From NCBI GenBank assembly GCA_046565505.1, contig JBKHYJ010000099.1, forward strand, positions 29,127 to 93,126: a DNA stretch of 64,000 bases, written 5' to 3'. The notes below the pieces were generated by a model. It worked only from the letters and a program-made list of their open reading frames with translations, was not told the origin of the DNA and ran no database searches. Made by a program: the position numbers and the translations under genes. Positions 35,667 through 45,700 of the stretch are shown in pieces. How positions within the stretch are numbered: the stretch's first letter is position 1; each line of letters begins with the position of its first letter. The stretch comes from JBKHYJ01 sp046565505. Its GTDB lineage: Bacteria; Acidobacteriota; Blastocatellia; UBA7656.

Positions 35667-36200
35667 CTAGCTGCTCATCAAATCTTCAAAATCTTCCAGG
35701 TTCGGAAGCTCCGACAGGTCGTTCAGCCCGAACTGAATCAGGAACTCTTTCGACGTGCCATACATCATCGGGCGGCCGACGACCTGCTTGTGGCCCTTGG
35801 CGACTATCAGCCGCCGGTCGAGCAGTGTTTTAATGGCGGAGGTCGAACTCACGCCCCGTATCTCAAGTATCTCCGGTATCGTGATGGGCTGCTTGTAGGC
35901 GATGACCGCCAGCGTTTCGAGCGCGGCGATCGAGAGGCGCGCGGATGGCTGCGACTTCAGGTACCTGCGCACGTACTCGCTGTACTCCGGCCGCGTTGTG
36001 ATCCGATACCCGCCCGCCAGCTTGCGCATCTCGAGCCCGCCGCCGCGCGCGTTGAACTCCTCCATCAGCTGGTCGGACGCGGCCTCTATGTCTTCGGCCG
36101 CCTCGCCTTCGAGCAGCGCGGCGAGCTGCTTCATCCCGAGGGGCTCTTCGGATACGAATACCAATGATTCAATAACGGGCTTTAATTCCTCTATCGTCAT
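35667..36200 (-). CDS. scpB: Segregation and condensation protein B
   Basis: 177 residues from ATG 36200 (MTIEELKPVIESLVF). The longer reading from 36278 is not conserved. ScpB dimers of winged-helix domains bind ScpA and regulate SMC in chromosome segregation. SQPSARLSIAALETLAVIAYKQPIT is typical. It follows scpA by about 90 bp. Confidence 0.94.
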   Translation of the reverse strand: MTIEELKPVIESLVFVSEEPLGMKQLAALLEGEAAEDIEAASDQLMEEFNARGGGLEMRKLAGGYRITTRPEYSEYVRRYLKSQPSARLSIAALETLAVIAYKQPITIPEILEIRGVSSTSAIKTLLDRRLIVAKGHKQVVGRPMMYGTSKEFLIQFGLNDLSELPNLEDFEDLMSS

Positions 36201-36292
36201 ATAGGGTCGGTGCGCGGGAGGGCGAAAACCGGCGGCCGGCCCGGGCCCGTATGGCCTGAAGGCGGCGGCGATCTTCACCGAGTGCGGCCGCG

Positions 36293-37081
36293 CTAGCCGC
36301 TTCCTTCCTCACGCCTGGTCAGTATAATCTCGCCGAACGTGTCGGATTGCGTCAAGCGTATCGTCAACTCCTTTACGAGCTCCAGCATCGCCAGAAACGT
36401 CAGCACGAGCTCGCGCCGGGAGCGGGCGCGCTCGAACATGTCGCGCGCTCGCACCTCGCCTTTCTCGGCAATTATCATCTTGATCTGTGAAATCTTTTCG
36501 CCCATCGTCATCTCGTCGCGGGCGATTTCGATCTCGGTTATGGCGCGCCGCCGGTTCAGCACCTCCCGGAACACTTCAAACAACTGGAAGACCGTGGCCG
36601 AGATTTCCGGGTTGCTCTGGTCGGTCTCTATCGGGGCGCGCATGAACGCGGCCCCCTCCATCAGCGCGCGCTGGTGCAGCACGTTCGCCACGCCCTTGAA
36701 TTTTTGGTGTTCCAGGAGCCTGTGGACCAGCTCCGCCCTCGGGTCCTCGGGCTGTTCTTCGTCGGCGAATGGGTCGCGCGGGAGAAGCGTCTGCGACTTG
36801 ATGTGAATGAGCGTCGCGGCCATCAAAAGGAATTCCCCCGCCACGCCGATGTCCATCTCCTGCATGGCTTTCAGGTATTCGAGGTACTGCGCTGTGATGC
36901 GCGCGATAGGGATGTCGTAGATGGAGACTTCTTCCTTGCGTATGAGGTAGAGCAGAAGATCGAGCGGCCCCTCAAAGGTCGGCAGCTTCACCCTGTAGTT
37001 GTCGGCCGCCTCGCCTATGTCGGGCCTCGCGTCGGGGGCGGCCGCCTCCGATTCAGCCTTCTCTTTTAATGCTTCTGCCAT
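36293..37081 (-). CDS. scpA: Segregation and condensation protein A
   Basis: 262 residues, kleisin subunit of the SMC complex. FEGPLDLLLYLIRKEEVSIYDIP (about 35) starts the conserved N-terminal domain; the C-terminal winged helix reads RRELVLTFLAMLELVKE. An acidic Ala-rich lead of about 28 residues precedes it. Standard trpS-scpA-scpB order. Confidence 0.95.
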   Translation of the reverse strand: MAEALKEKAESEAAAPDARPDIGEAADNYRVKLPTFEGPLDLLLYLIRKEEVSIYDIPIARITAQYLEYLKAMQEMDIGVAGEFLLMAATLIHIKSQTLLPRDPFADEEQPEDPRAELVHRLLEHQKFKGVANVLHQRALMEGAAFMRAPIETDQSNPEISATVFQLFEVFREVLNRRRAITEIEIARDEMTMGEKISQIKMIIAEKGEVRARDMFERARSRRELVLTFLAMLELVKELTIRLTQSDTFGEIILTRREEGSG

Positions 37082-37181
37082 TGCCCTCCCAATCGCGGGT
37101 AAAGGGTTCCGGGTTTCTGATCGGAAGCCACAGGGTGGAGCTTCGACCCCCGCGCCCCGGACCTTTAACCCGCGACCCCCA

Positions 37182-38201
37182 CTAATCCCAATCCATCTTA
37201 ATCGCGCGGCGGACTTCAGCCATTGTTTTCCGTGCTTCGGCGCGCGCGCGGCCGGACCCTTCCTTCAGCGTCGCGGTGACTCGCGCCGGGTCGTCACGGA
37301 GCAGGCGGCTACGCTCCGCGATGGCCCCGTAGCGTTCGATGATCGAATCCGCGAGCGCCCGCTTGCGGTCCACGCACCCTATGCGCGCGTTGCGGCAGTC
37401 GTCGTCGAAGTCGTCCGCCGCATCTTTGTCCAAGAAGAAGCGGTGCATGTGGCACACGTCACAATTTTCGGGGTGGCCGGGGTCGCTGCGGCGTACGCGA
37501 GTGCGGTCGGTTATCATCATGCGCGCCTTTTCGCGAACGGCGTCGGGCGAATCGACCAGGTATATCGCGTTGCCGTAGCTTTTCGACATCTTCCGCCCGT
37601 CGGTCCCGGGGAGGGTCGGCACTTCCGTGTGAATCTCTTTCGGCTCGGGGAACACGTCGCCATAAAAGTTGTTGAACCGGCGCACTATCTCGCGCGTCAG
37701 CTCGACATGCGATGCCTGATCCTTGCCGACGGGGACGTACTCTGCTTTATACATTATGATGTCGGCGGCTTGCAGCACGGGGTAGCCGAGAAAGGCGTAA
37801 TTGCCGATGTCTTTTTCGGTGATGTTCTCGCGCTGCTCTTTGTAAGTCGGGACTCGCTCTAGCCAGCCCAGCGGCGTCACCGCCGACAGTATGACGTGAA
37901 GCTCCGCGTGCTCCGGCACCAGCGATTGCACGAAGATCGTTGACCTCTCCGGGTCGAGCCCCGCGGCGATCCAGTCGCTCACCATGTCAATCGTGTTCTG
38001 CTTGATCGCGCCCGTGTCGGCGTAATCGCTGGTCAGCGCGTGCAGGTCCGCGATGAAGAAGAAACAATCGTACTCGCCGGAATCTTGCAGCCTGATCCAG
38101 TTCTTGAGCGCGCCCTCGTAATTGCCCAGGTGCAAGTTCCCCGTGGGGCGCATGCCGCTAACGATTCTTTTTTTGGGAGCGCTGGAACCCACCGGCCTCA
38201 C
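37182..38201 (-). CDS. trpS: Tryptophan--tRNA ligase
   Basis: 339 residues, class I synthetase. HIGH-like motif TGNLHLGNY (about 22) and KMSKSYGN (about 203) are intact. The Cys/His-containing insert PENCDVCHMHRFF follows, as in many bacterial TrpS. Gene order M50 protease-trpS-scpA-scpB is widespread. Confidence 0.97.
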   Translation of the reverse strand: MRPVGSSAPKKRIVSGMRPTGNLHLGNYEGALKNWIRLQDSGEYDCFFFIADLHALTSDYADTGAIKQNTIDMVSDWIAAGLDPERSTIFVQSLVPEHAELHVILSAVTPLGWLERVPTYKEQRENITEKDIGNYAFLGYPVLQAADIIMYKAEYVPVGKDQASHVELTREIVRRFNNFYGDVFPEPKEIHTEVPTLPGTDGRKMSKSYGNAIYLVDSPDAVREKARMMITDRTRVRRSDPGHPENCDVCHMHRFFLDKDAADDFDDDCRNARIGCVDRKRALADSIIERYGAIAERSRLLRDDPARVTATLKEGSGRARAEARKTMAEVRRAIKMDWD

Positions 38202-38218
38202 CCCTTTCCTCTCCTCAC

Positions 38219-38902
38219 TCAGGCGTCTAGCAGCATGAGAACAAAGCGATAAACCGGGCCTATGATAAAGCCGAATACGCCCAGGTACAGGCAGGCCATC
38301 AGCAGCAAGAACCCGTACGGTTTAATCTGCTGGTATGCTTCGGCCATATTATAGGGGAGCAACTCTTCGAGCACGTGGCTGCCGTCGAGCGGGGGGACAG
38401 GTATTAGATTGAACACGCCCAGGGACACGTTCAGCAGCAGCATGACGCTGAGCAGCACGGCCAGCGGCGTCATGAAGGCCGCCTGGCCGGGGAACGGGAC
38501 GATGAGGTTATAAAACCCGCCCACCGGAATCATGACCCCGCTCACCAGCAAAGCTTTTATTATGATGAAAGCTACGGCCGCCAGGATGAAGTTGCTTATG
38601 GGCCCCGCCGCCGAGACGCTGATGTTCGCCCTGGTCTTGTCACGCCACTGGCGGGGGTCAGTCATCACGGGCTTCGCCCACCCGAGCAGCGGGAACCCGG
38701 TGACGGCCCCGATGATCGGAAACAGCACCGTGCCTATGGGATCGATGTGGGCTATCGGGTTTAGCGTTATTCGCCCCTGGAGCCTGCCCGTGTCGTCGCC
38801 GAACCTCTCGGAAGTCCATGCGTGCGCGGCTTCATGGAAGGAGAGCGAAAAAAGAAGGACTATGAACCAGATTATCAGGTTGCCGATATCAATATTTTCC
38901 AA
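38219..38902 (-). CDS. Site-2 protease (M50) family membrane protein
   Basis: 227 residues, about five to six membrane helices. Zinc motif FHEAAHAW (HExxH, about 23) and the distal Asp motif NLIPVPPLDGSH (about 165). It belongs to the group beside trpS in many genomes; some relatives act on anti-sigma factors, but this short type lacks the PDZ domain, so substrates are unknown. Confidence 0.9.
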   Translation of the reverse strand: MENIDIGNLIIWFIVLLFSLSFHEAAHAWTSERFGDDTGRLQGRITLNPIAHIDPIGTVLFPIIGAVTGFPLLGWAKPVMTDPRQWRDKTRANISVSAAGPISNFILAAVAFIIIKALLVSGVMIPVGGFYNLIVPFPGQAAFMTPLAVLLSVMLLLNVSLGVFNLIPVPPLDGSHVLEELLPYNMAEAYQQIKPYGFLLLMACLYLGVFGFIIGPVYRFVLMLLDA

Positions 38903-39000
38903 ACGTAAACACTCCCGACGCGACTACACGGCTTTAACTCTAGTTGAAAACTATCACGCGCCCCGATGGCTGTCAAACGTGGCGACTCTTAGCGCGGTCG

Positions 39001-39507
39001 TCAGCTCACGTCAGGCCGCAGGCCCCTCGGGAAGACGAAGGCGAAGAAAGGCGGCGTGATTCCCACCTGCCGCAGGTAGAGGGCGAGCTGGGCTTTGTGA
39101 TGTATCTCGTGTTCGACCAGATACCAGAGCCATGACCGCAGGGTCCAGGCCACCGGGACGTTCGGGACCTCCATCACCTCGTCGAGCTTCCCGGCGTCGA
39201 GCGAGGCGAGCCTTTCGTCCGTGAACGCATGCGCCTCGCTCAAACGCCGCCGCAGCAGGCCGCCGGTGACGGGCTCCGCGGGCGGCTTCAGCCGGCTGAA
39301 ATCGTATTCGCCCATAAAGAATCCGTGCGAGTAGAAGTCCTCGGCCTGCGCGATGTGCAGGAATTGCTCGGCGAACGTGCGAAGCCCTTCGCCCGGCGAC
39401 CAGCCCAGCCTGTCGTCGGGCACGAATTCGAGCGTCTGCAACGTCACGTCGCGGTAACGCTTCAGGTGCTCGCGCAAATCCGCAAGCTCCGCGCCATATC
39501 CACTCAT
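39001..39507 (-). CDS. DinB-family four-helix protein
   Basis: 168 residues from ATG 39507, supported by GGAAGG six bases upstream. DinB/YfiT metal-binding four-helix bundle; metal His candidates in FLHIAQAEDFY and EHEIHHKAQLALYLRQ. Some members are thiol-dependent enzymes, others DNA-damage induced; function unknown. Confidence 0.86.
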   Translation of the reverse strand: MSGYGAELADLREHLKRYRDVTLQTLEFVPDDRLGWSPGEGLRTFAEQFLHIAQAEDFYSHGFFMGEYDFSRLKPPAEPVTGGLLRRRLSEAHAFTDERLASLDAGKLDEVMEVPNVPVAWTLRSWLWYLVEHEIHHKAQLALYLRQVGITPPFFAFVFPRGLRPDVS

Positions 39508-39589
39508 AGATAACCTTCCGTTGAAATGATTTGAGGCGAACCGGAGGCGGCCGGGCCCGAGCCGCGCGCCTGTTGTCGGTTGCTGAACG

Positions 39590-40618
39590 CTAAAAAGGCC
39601 AGTACCCTTCGATGCCCATAGGTATCCGGTATATCTCGCGGTTGGAGGCAACAATCATATTCCCCTGGTCGTCGAAGCACAGCCCGACCAGCCCTATCCC
39701 CGCGACGATCACTTCCGCCTCCGCGTCCGGCGTGATCCTTATTATGCCGCGGTGCCCCCTACGGCTCGCGCTGACGTAGAGGTTGCCGCTGCGGTCGAAA
39801 GCCAGCCCCTGCGGCCTGCCTAAGCCCGAGAAGAACCTCGTCACCACGCCGTCGCGGCTGATTCGCATGACCGAATCGAAGCTCGACAGCGTCGGCCCTG
39901 TCACGTAGAGGTCGCCGTCGGGGCCGAAGGCCAGGTGAAACGCCGCCATGCTCGGCTCGATAGTGGCGAACGTCGTCGGCTCGCCGATCTCGTTGATCAG
40001 GTAAATGGTGCCGCTGCGGTCGCCGACAAACATCCGCCCTTCGGAGTCGAACGCGATTCCGGTGGCTATCCCCAGGTTCTGCGCGAAGACCTCCGCCTCT
40101 TTGAAAGGCGTGACCCGGTACACGGAGCTGTCATAACGGCTGGTGATGAACATCTCCCCGTCAGGGCTGAAGGCGAGCCCCGTCGGGTTGGTGATGTCGG
40201 TCAAGAACGGCTCGCTCTCTCCGTCGGGCGTGATCTTGTACACGGAGACGGGGACCTTCTGCCCTCGGGTCCCGGAGAGCGTGGTGTAAATAGCGCCGTT
40301 GTCGCGGTCGTAGGCGGGGTTGGCTACGGGGTGGAGGTTATCGGAAAGCTTGCGCCCGACGATGAAAGTGCGGCCCTCGCTCGAAGCGCCATTCGCCTCA
40401 AGCGTGACCTGGATTTCGCCGCTCTGAATCAGCCGGCCCGACGGGATCGGCGCGATGACGCGATTGGGCGAGCTGCTGATGGGCCTGGTCTCGGCGCCGC
40501 CGAACTTGACTCGTGCCTGGTCGTAAGTAGAGAAGGTGAAATCCCTACAGGTGATGACGACCTCGCCGCCCTCGATACCCGCGCCGGGCAAAAGACTCTC
40601 AATTACAGGCTGCGCCAT
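39590..40618 (-). CDS. NHL/SMP-30-like beta-propeller with IPT domain
   Basis: 342 residues with no clear signal peptide. An IPT/TIG-like Ig domain (about 2-90, VIESLLPGAGIEGGEVVI) is followed by a six-bladed propeller (LAFSPDGEMFITSRY, IAFDSEGRMFVGDRS, LAFDRSGNLYVSAS). Repeats of G(I/L)AF..(S/D)G are the NHL or gluconolactonase-like blade motif. Binding or scaffold role; no enzyme activity can be claimed. Confidence 0.85.
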   Translation of the reverse strand: MAQPVIESLLPGAGIEGGEVVITCRDFTFSTYDQARVKFGGAETRPISSSPNRVIAPIPSGRLIQSGEIQVTLEANGASSEGRTFIVGRKLSDNLHPVANPAYDRDNGAIYTTLSGTRGQKVPVSVYKITPDGESEPFLTDITNPTGLAFSPDGEMFITSRYDSSVYRVTPFKEAEVFAQNLGIATGIAFDSEGRMFVGDRSGTIYLINEIGEPTTFATIEPSMAAFHLAFGPDGDLYVTGPTLSSFDSVMRISRDGVVTRFFSGLGRPQGLAFDRSGNLYVSASRRGHRGIIRITPDAEAEVIVAGIGLVGLCFDDQGNMIVASNREIYRIPMGIEGYWPF

Positions 40619-40729
40619 TATTAATAATTCCCCTGGTATCTCAATCTCTTCGGGTCAGTAAGGACTTATATTACTTTGTGGGGCGGGGATTGTCCACATA
40701 GAGCGAAAGTCGTTCCTTGCCGCGCATGC

Positions 40730-40763
40730 AAAAAAAGCGAGAGGGATTAACCTCCCCTCTCGC
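40730..40763 (-). terminator. Rho-independent terminator, minus strand
   Basis: On the minus strand a 9-bp stem GCGAGAGGG/CCCTCTCGC with a 9-base loop is followed directly by seven T. A textbook intrinsic terminator. Confidence 0.85.
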
Positions 40764-40845
40764 GAAGCCATGAATAACCGAGAACTCTATGACCACAGAA
40801 TCTTCTCGCTGAAATTAAAGACGCAATTTGCGCGCGCGTCCGTGC

Positions 40846-40871
40846 AAAAAAACGTAAGGCCACGCCTCACG
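40846..40871 (-). terminator. Second intrinsic terminator, minus strand
   Basis: On the minus strand CGTGAGGC-GTG-GCCTTACG (8 pairs, one G-T) is followed by seven T. It is the first stop signal met after the HAD gene, 172 bases beyond its stop codon; the one at 40730 follows 83 bases later. Confidence 0.75.
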
Positions 40872-41042
40872 CCGTCGAGCCGTCACGAAAAATTTCTGGG
40901 GGCAGCGGCCGGGTCTACAGAACCGAACATGCCGCGCGAAACCTGTGTGACGGGCGCAAACGAGGGGTGGGCGCGCGGATGATATTTCAGACCACCTCGT
41001 CGCTGGAAAAGCGTGCGTAGAAACGGGCTCTGACGCGACCTG

Positions 41043-41726
41043 CTAACCGGCCCCGAAGAGCGCCTGCGCCCGGTCGAGCGACAACCCTGCCGGGCCGCCC
41101 TCAACACAGTCGGCCTCTGAAAGCTCGTCTTTCGGATACGAAGTCGCAACCGCGAGGCACTTCATCCCTGCCAGGTGCGCGGCGTGAATGCCGTGTATGG
41201 AATCTTCGATGACGAGGCATTCGGCCGGCGATATGCTCCGGCGCTCGCGCCCATTTATGAGCGCGAGCGCCTTCAAGAAAGTTTCAGGGTCCGGCTTGCC
41301 GCGGTCCACGTCCTCCGCGCTTACGATCACGTCGAAGCAGTCCCGAATGCCGCCCTGCTCGAGTATCAACTCTATCTCCCGGCGGAGGGCGCCCGAAGCC
41401 ACCGCGAGAGGGTAGCGCGCGGCAGACGCCCGAATGAATTCCGCGACGCCGGGGAACAGACGGAGTCTCGCGCGCATCACCGGCTCGATGTGTGACGCCT
41501 TTCGCGTTATCAACTCGGCCAGCTTTCCCCGCGACAGCGGCCTTCCGCGCTCGGAGAATGCCCTGGTGAAGCAGCCCCTGTCGTCGAGCGCGAGGTAGTG
41601 CCGGTAGTAGTCGCCCTCCGTCAGCGTGATGTTTTCCTCCGCGAGCGTCTCTTGAAGCGCCGCCAGGTGCAAAGGCTCTGTGTCGGCGATCACGCCATCG
41701 CAGTCGAAAATTATGGCTCTCAACAT
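41043..41726 (-). CDS. HAD-family phosphatase, phosphoglucomutase-like
   Basis: 227 residues. HAD motif I IIFDCDGVIADTEPLH (nucleophile Asp10), motif II VASGAL, motif III lysine in DRGKPDPETFL, motif IV VIEDSIHGI. It resembles beta-phosphoglucomutase and sugar-phosphate phosphatases. Followed by two terminators. Confidence 0.92.
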   Translation of the reverse strand: MLRAIIFDCDGVIADTEPLHLAALQETLAEENITLTEGDYYRHYLALDDRGCFTRAFSERGRPLSRGKLAELITRKASHIEPVMRARLRLFPGVAEFIRASAARYPLAVASGALRREIELILEQGGIRDCFDVIVSAEDVDRGKPDPETFLKALALINGRERRSISPAECLVIEDSIHGIHAAHLAGMKCLAVATSYPKDELSEADCVEGGPAGLSLDRAQALFGAG

Positions 41727-41867
41727 GAATTTAATCCCGGCCCGCTTCGGCCGAATGCCCGCGCTTTATCACTTCTTCTCGCATGCGAACCCGGCGAAAC
41801 GGGCCGGCGAGAAGGCGATCCAAATCCCATGAGAATTCCGACGACGGAATCGCTCATGGCCCCAACT

Positions 41868-41914
41868 CGAAACAGAAAAGCCCCGAGACAGAAAAGTACC
41901 GAAACAGAAAAGTG
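41868..41914. repeat. Three tandem 16-bp repeats
   Basis: cgaaacagaaaag, cgagacagaaaag and cgaaacagaaaag recur with a 16-bp period at 41868, 41884 and 41900. They adjoin the hairpin at 41912-41950 and provide the A-rich (U-rich on RNA) side of that terminator. Confidence 0.75.
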
Positions 41915-41950
41915 ATGAGGGGCAAGCCCATCGAGCTTGCCCCTCATCAC
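41912..41950 (-). terminator. Strong terminator after the EF-hand gene
   Basis: gtgatgaggggcaagc pairs perfectly with gcttgcccctcatcac over 16 bp around a 7-base loop. On the minus strand it is followed by TTTTCTGTTTCGG. It lies 34 bp after the EF-hand stop and likely ends the sigma-TonB-EF-hand operon. Confidence 0.85.
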
Positions 41951-41983
41951 GTCGCGTTGGTCATCAGACGGTCGCAGAACAGG

Positions 41984-42706
41984 CTAGTTGTGCGGCGCCG
42001 GCTGAGGTTGTTTCTTCGCGCGGGCGCGGTCCGCAATCTGCTTGAGCGCCTGGTCGGCCTCGTCGCGCGTGACGGCGCCATCCTTGTTCAAATCCAAAGC
42101 CTTGAAAGTCCGCTCCTCGGTCATCTCGTCGGCCGTGAGCTTCCCGTCCTTGTTCTTGTCATACTTTGCGAACAGGTTATTGGCGTCAACGCCGCCAGTC
42201 GCCTGCGTTTGCGCATCGTTCAGGGCGCGGAAGAATCCGTTCATCTCTTCCTGCGAAAGCTCGCCGTTGTGGTCCGAATCGAGAGTGTCGAACAACTGTT
42301 GGACCTTCGCGAACTCCTCGCGCGAAACCTTGCCATCGTGGTTCGCGTCCATAAACTTCACGAAGCGCTCGCCGACCGGCGGGCCTCCCCCACCAGGGCC
42401 TCCGAACCGTGACCGCATCCGGCCCCATTCTTCTTCATCCACGAAGCCGTCTTTATTTTCGTCTAAGCGGTCGAACGCCTGCGGCGGGAACTGCGCGGGC
42501 ATCTCGTCGCGGCTGAGTTTCTTGTCTTTGTTCTTATCCAGGTCGGCAAAGCTTGGCATCTGAAATTGCATACGCATCCCGCCGCCCTGCTGATACCCGG
42601 CACCGCCCCCTGGGGGGGGACCGGGGGGCGCGTCCTGAGCACGCGCGATTGCCGCGCCGCCCGCCGCGGTGGTTAAGAAAAGCATTAGTCCAAAGAACCT
42701 CTTCAT
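41984..42706 (-). CDS. Secreted protein with six EF-hands
   Basis: 240 residues. A signal peptide (1-23, ending ARAQ) and a Pro/Gly/Gln-rich stretch precede six 12-residue EF-hand loops starting at about D57, D82, D120, D143, D183 and D205 (for example DENKDGFVDEEE, DANHDGKVSREE). Calcium binding in the periplasm or at the surface is expected. Loop 1 has Lys at position 6 in place of Gly and may be weak. It is the last gene of the ECF sigma/TonB operon, 33 bp after the receptor. Confidence 0.9.
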   Translation of the reverse strand: MKRFFGLMLFLTTAAGGAAIARAQDAPPGPPPGGGAGYQQGGGMRMQFQMPSFADLDKNKDKKLSRDEMPAQFPPQAFDRLDENKDGFVDEEEWGRMRSRFGGPGGGGPPVGERFVKFMDANHDGKVSREEFAKVQQLFDTLDSDHNGELSQEEMNGFFRALNDAQTQATGGVDANNLFAKYDKNKDGKLTADEMTEERTFKALDLNKDGAVTRDEADQALKQIADRARAKKQPQPAPHN

Positions 42707-42739
42707 GTACGTCCTCCTTAAACTGCCCGTAATTAATGT

Positions 42740-45700
42740 TCAGAAATTGAATCTCACGCTCGCCTCTATCCTGCGCGTGCCCGCCCCCATGTTGCGCGAA
42801 AGACTGTTGGGTCGCCCGAACAGCGACGATGTCAGCACCCCGTTGTATTGGCCGAAGTTCGGATGATTGAAGACGTTGAGCGCGTTGATGCCGAAAGTCA
42901 GGCTGTAGCGGTGACGGTTATCGCCCCCGAAGAACCCGCCTCCGCCTCCCCCGCCCATCATCATAGGGCCACCCCCGCCACCCCCGGCCCGCATCATGAC
43001 CGGGCCGCCGCCGATGCCAGCGCCCATGCCGCCGCCCGCGTTGCCTCCGCCGCGATTGCCGCCGCGGTTGTTACCCCGATTGCCGCCGCGCTGGTTGGAT
43101 GCCTGTTGATTCGTCCCTTGCTGGTTGTTTTGCGAGCCGCCCCCGCGAGCCGACATGCCCGGGAAATTGTTCGGGGGCGGGCCGAAGCCGAACGTCTTCG
43201 ACACGCCGACATTCGCCGTAAAGAATCCCGGCCCCTGCCCATAGTTGCGCGGGATTATAACGTCGCCCGGCCGCGGGTCAGGGTTGAAGACGCCGAAACG
43301 AGTCTCTATCGCGCCGGGGTCCCCGGCCCTGGCAAACGCAGGGCGATCCGTGAATTGATTGTCGCGGTTGTTGTCGCGCCCCGTAGTGATGTTGAAAGGC
43401 AAGCCCGTCCTCGCGTTTATGAACGGATTGACCCTCAACCCCCACGGCAGTGACAGCGAGCCCCCGATGAATATGGAATGGCGCGCGTCGCTCGAAGCGC
43501 GGCCGAACTCGTTCGACAGGTCGTACGGGTCCGCGGGGTTAGTGTAAGCGTTATCCGTGTTACTGTGCGTGGAGGCCAGCGTGTAATTCCCGAACAGCGA
43601 AAAGGTGCGGCTGAACCCCGTGCGCACGTTGACCCTCATCTCGTGACGGGTCGACAGGCCCGTCGATTCAAACTGCAATATCGGCCCCTCGCCCGGGAAT
43701 GGCAGAATTGGCTGGTTGTTCTCGAACGCCACCGGCGCGTTTATGTTGCGCGTGCGGAGCAAATGAACACCGCGCGTCCACGAATAGCTGACGGAGCCGA
43801 CCATCTTCCAGGGCAACTGGCGCTCGTAGCTTATGCTCGCCAGCGTCGTGTAGGGCGAGTTAAGGTCTTCGGCCTTCCTGCGAATCGTAGGCTGCCGCCT
43901 GGTGGCCGCGTCCAGGCTGTCGGGGACGGCCGGGAAAAAGGCCGGCTGCTGGATGACGAATTGCTGCTGGTGTAAACCGTCGAGCCTTATCGCGTCCGAC
44001 GTTATGCCCGTGTCGAGGTAATTATAAAAGATCCCGCCGCCGCCCCGTATCGTGCTCCTGCGCTTCTTGTCCGGCGTCCACGCGACGCTGAACCGCGGCG
44101 CGAGGTTGAGCTTGTCCTGCAAGTGCGTCTGGAATTCATGGCGCGCGCCGAACGATAGCGTCAGCGTCGGCGACACGCGCCAGTCGTCCTGCGCGAACAA
44201 CCCATACTGCCACTGCGAAAACCCTATGAACGGGTCGCCGCGATTGATTGAGAATTGCGACGCGCGGTAGCCGGGCACGCCGCGCCGCACTCTGCTGTAA
44301 AGCTCTATGGGGCTGATCGGTATCAGCGCGCCGCCGCCATCTACTAGAAGCGCGCCCGTCGCGTCGCGCTCGAAATCGCTGCTGAAGGTGTAGGTCCCGC
44401 CGAAGTTCGACAGGTTGTTGTTATTAAGCTGGACCGCTTCGGCGCGGAACCCCGCCTTGATCGTGTGTGCCTTGCGCGAATAGGTTAGCGTGTCCGTGAA
44501 ATCGAGGTTCCTGTTGAGGTTGTCCGAGAACTGCTGGCCGCCGCCGCCATTGAACGCGTCCAGCACGTTGATCGCGACGCCGCCGAAGAGGGAGCTGGCG
44601 TCACTCTTGCGTCGGCTCGCCTGGATCCTCATCTCGTTCACCGCCCGCTCGCTGGCGATTGACGTGAGCGAAAACCTGAGCGTGTCTTCGCTCGACGAAT
44701 TCTTCGAGGCGCGCTCGGGGAGCACGAACGCGCCGCCTGAATTCAGCGACTCGCTCTGGGACCGCCGGTACTGAAGCCCCAGCGTGTGCTTGCTGGTGGC
44801 GAGCAGGTCGGCCCGGACGGAGAAGTTCGTGAACCTCCGCGGGCTCAGCACGGTCGTGCTGAAGGCCTCGGGCTGAAGCGTGATGGGGTTGAGTATGATC
44901 GCGCTCACCACGTCGTTTTCGTCCAGCTCCTGGCGCTGAAAGTCCGCGAAAAAGCCCGCGCGGTTGCGCTTGATCGGTCCGCTGACGAAGCCGCCATACC
45001 TCCGCGTCTGGAGCGGCGCCCTGAAGGCGGCGAACGGGTCGCGCGCGTTCAGCGACTCGTCGTTGAAGGTGAAATTAAATCCGCCGTGGTAGGTGTCCGC
45101 TCCCGGCTTGGTGACGATGTCGATGCGGAAGGACCCCGGCTCCGAATACTCCGCGGAGAACGGATTGACGTTGATATTGATCCGTTGAATGGCCTCCTTC
45201 GGAGGGAGCTGCCCGCGCTCGCGGAATCCCCCCACATAAACCGACGCGTCGTCGCCGGCCCCCGCGCCCGCCATCTGCTTGAGCGTCTGGAGAAGCTCGT
45301 CCGGGTCGTCCGGGAGCGCCTCAAGCTCTTTCTCCGTGATGGTGATGGCCGAGAGGTTCCTGTCCGGCTCCGTAGAGATGCTCGCGGCGTTGTCCTTGAC
45401 CTCGACCTGCTCGCTCAGCATCACCTTGAGCTTCACGTCGAACGGGTCCTTGCGTTTCTGAGTCAGATCGACCTGCTCGGAGAACTTGGCGAAGCCTTCG
45501 ACCTCGACCGTGAGAGTGTAAAGGCCCGGCGCCGCGATGAAGTGGTAGCGCCCGCGCTCGTCGGTCTGCGCGTCGTACTTGTGGCCCCGCCCATCGTCCA
45601 GCCCCACGCGCGCGGCAGGTATGTAGGCGTTCGTTTCGTCTATAACCGTCCCGCGCAGCTCGACCGTCGCTTGCGGGTCCGCCGCGTCCGCGCGCGCGAC

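Larger units (their letters stand above)
40619..41042. other. Non-coding region downstream of the HAD gene
   Basis: 424 bp without a credible ORF, between the NHL gene and the HAD hydrolase. It contains two minus-strand intrinsic terminators (40846-40871 and 40730-40763) and a third hairpin cgagaa/ttctcg between them. It could be a long 3' UTR or encode a small RNA. Confidence 0.55.
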
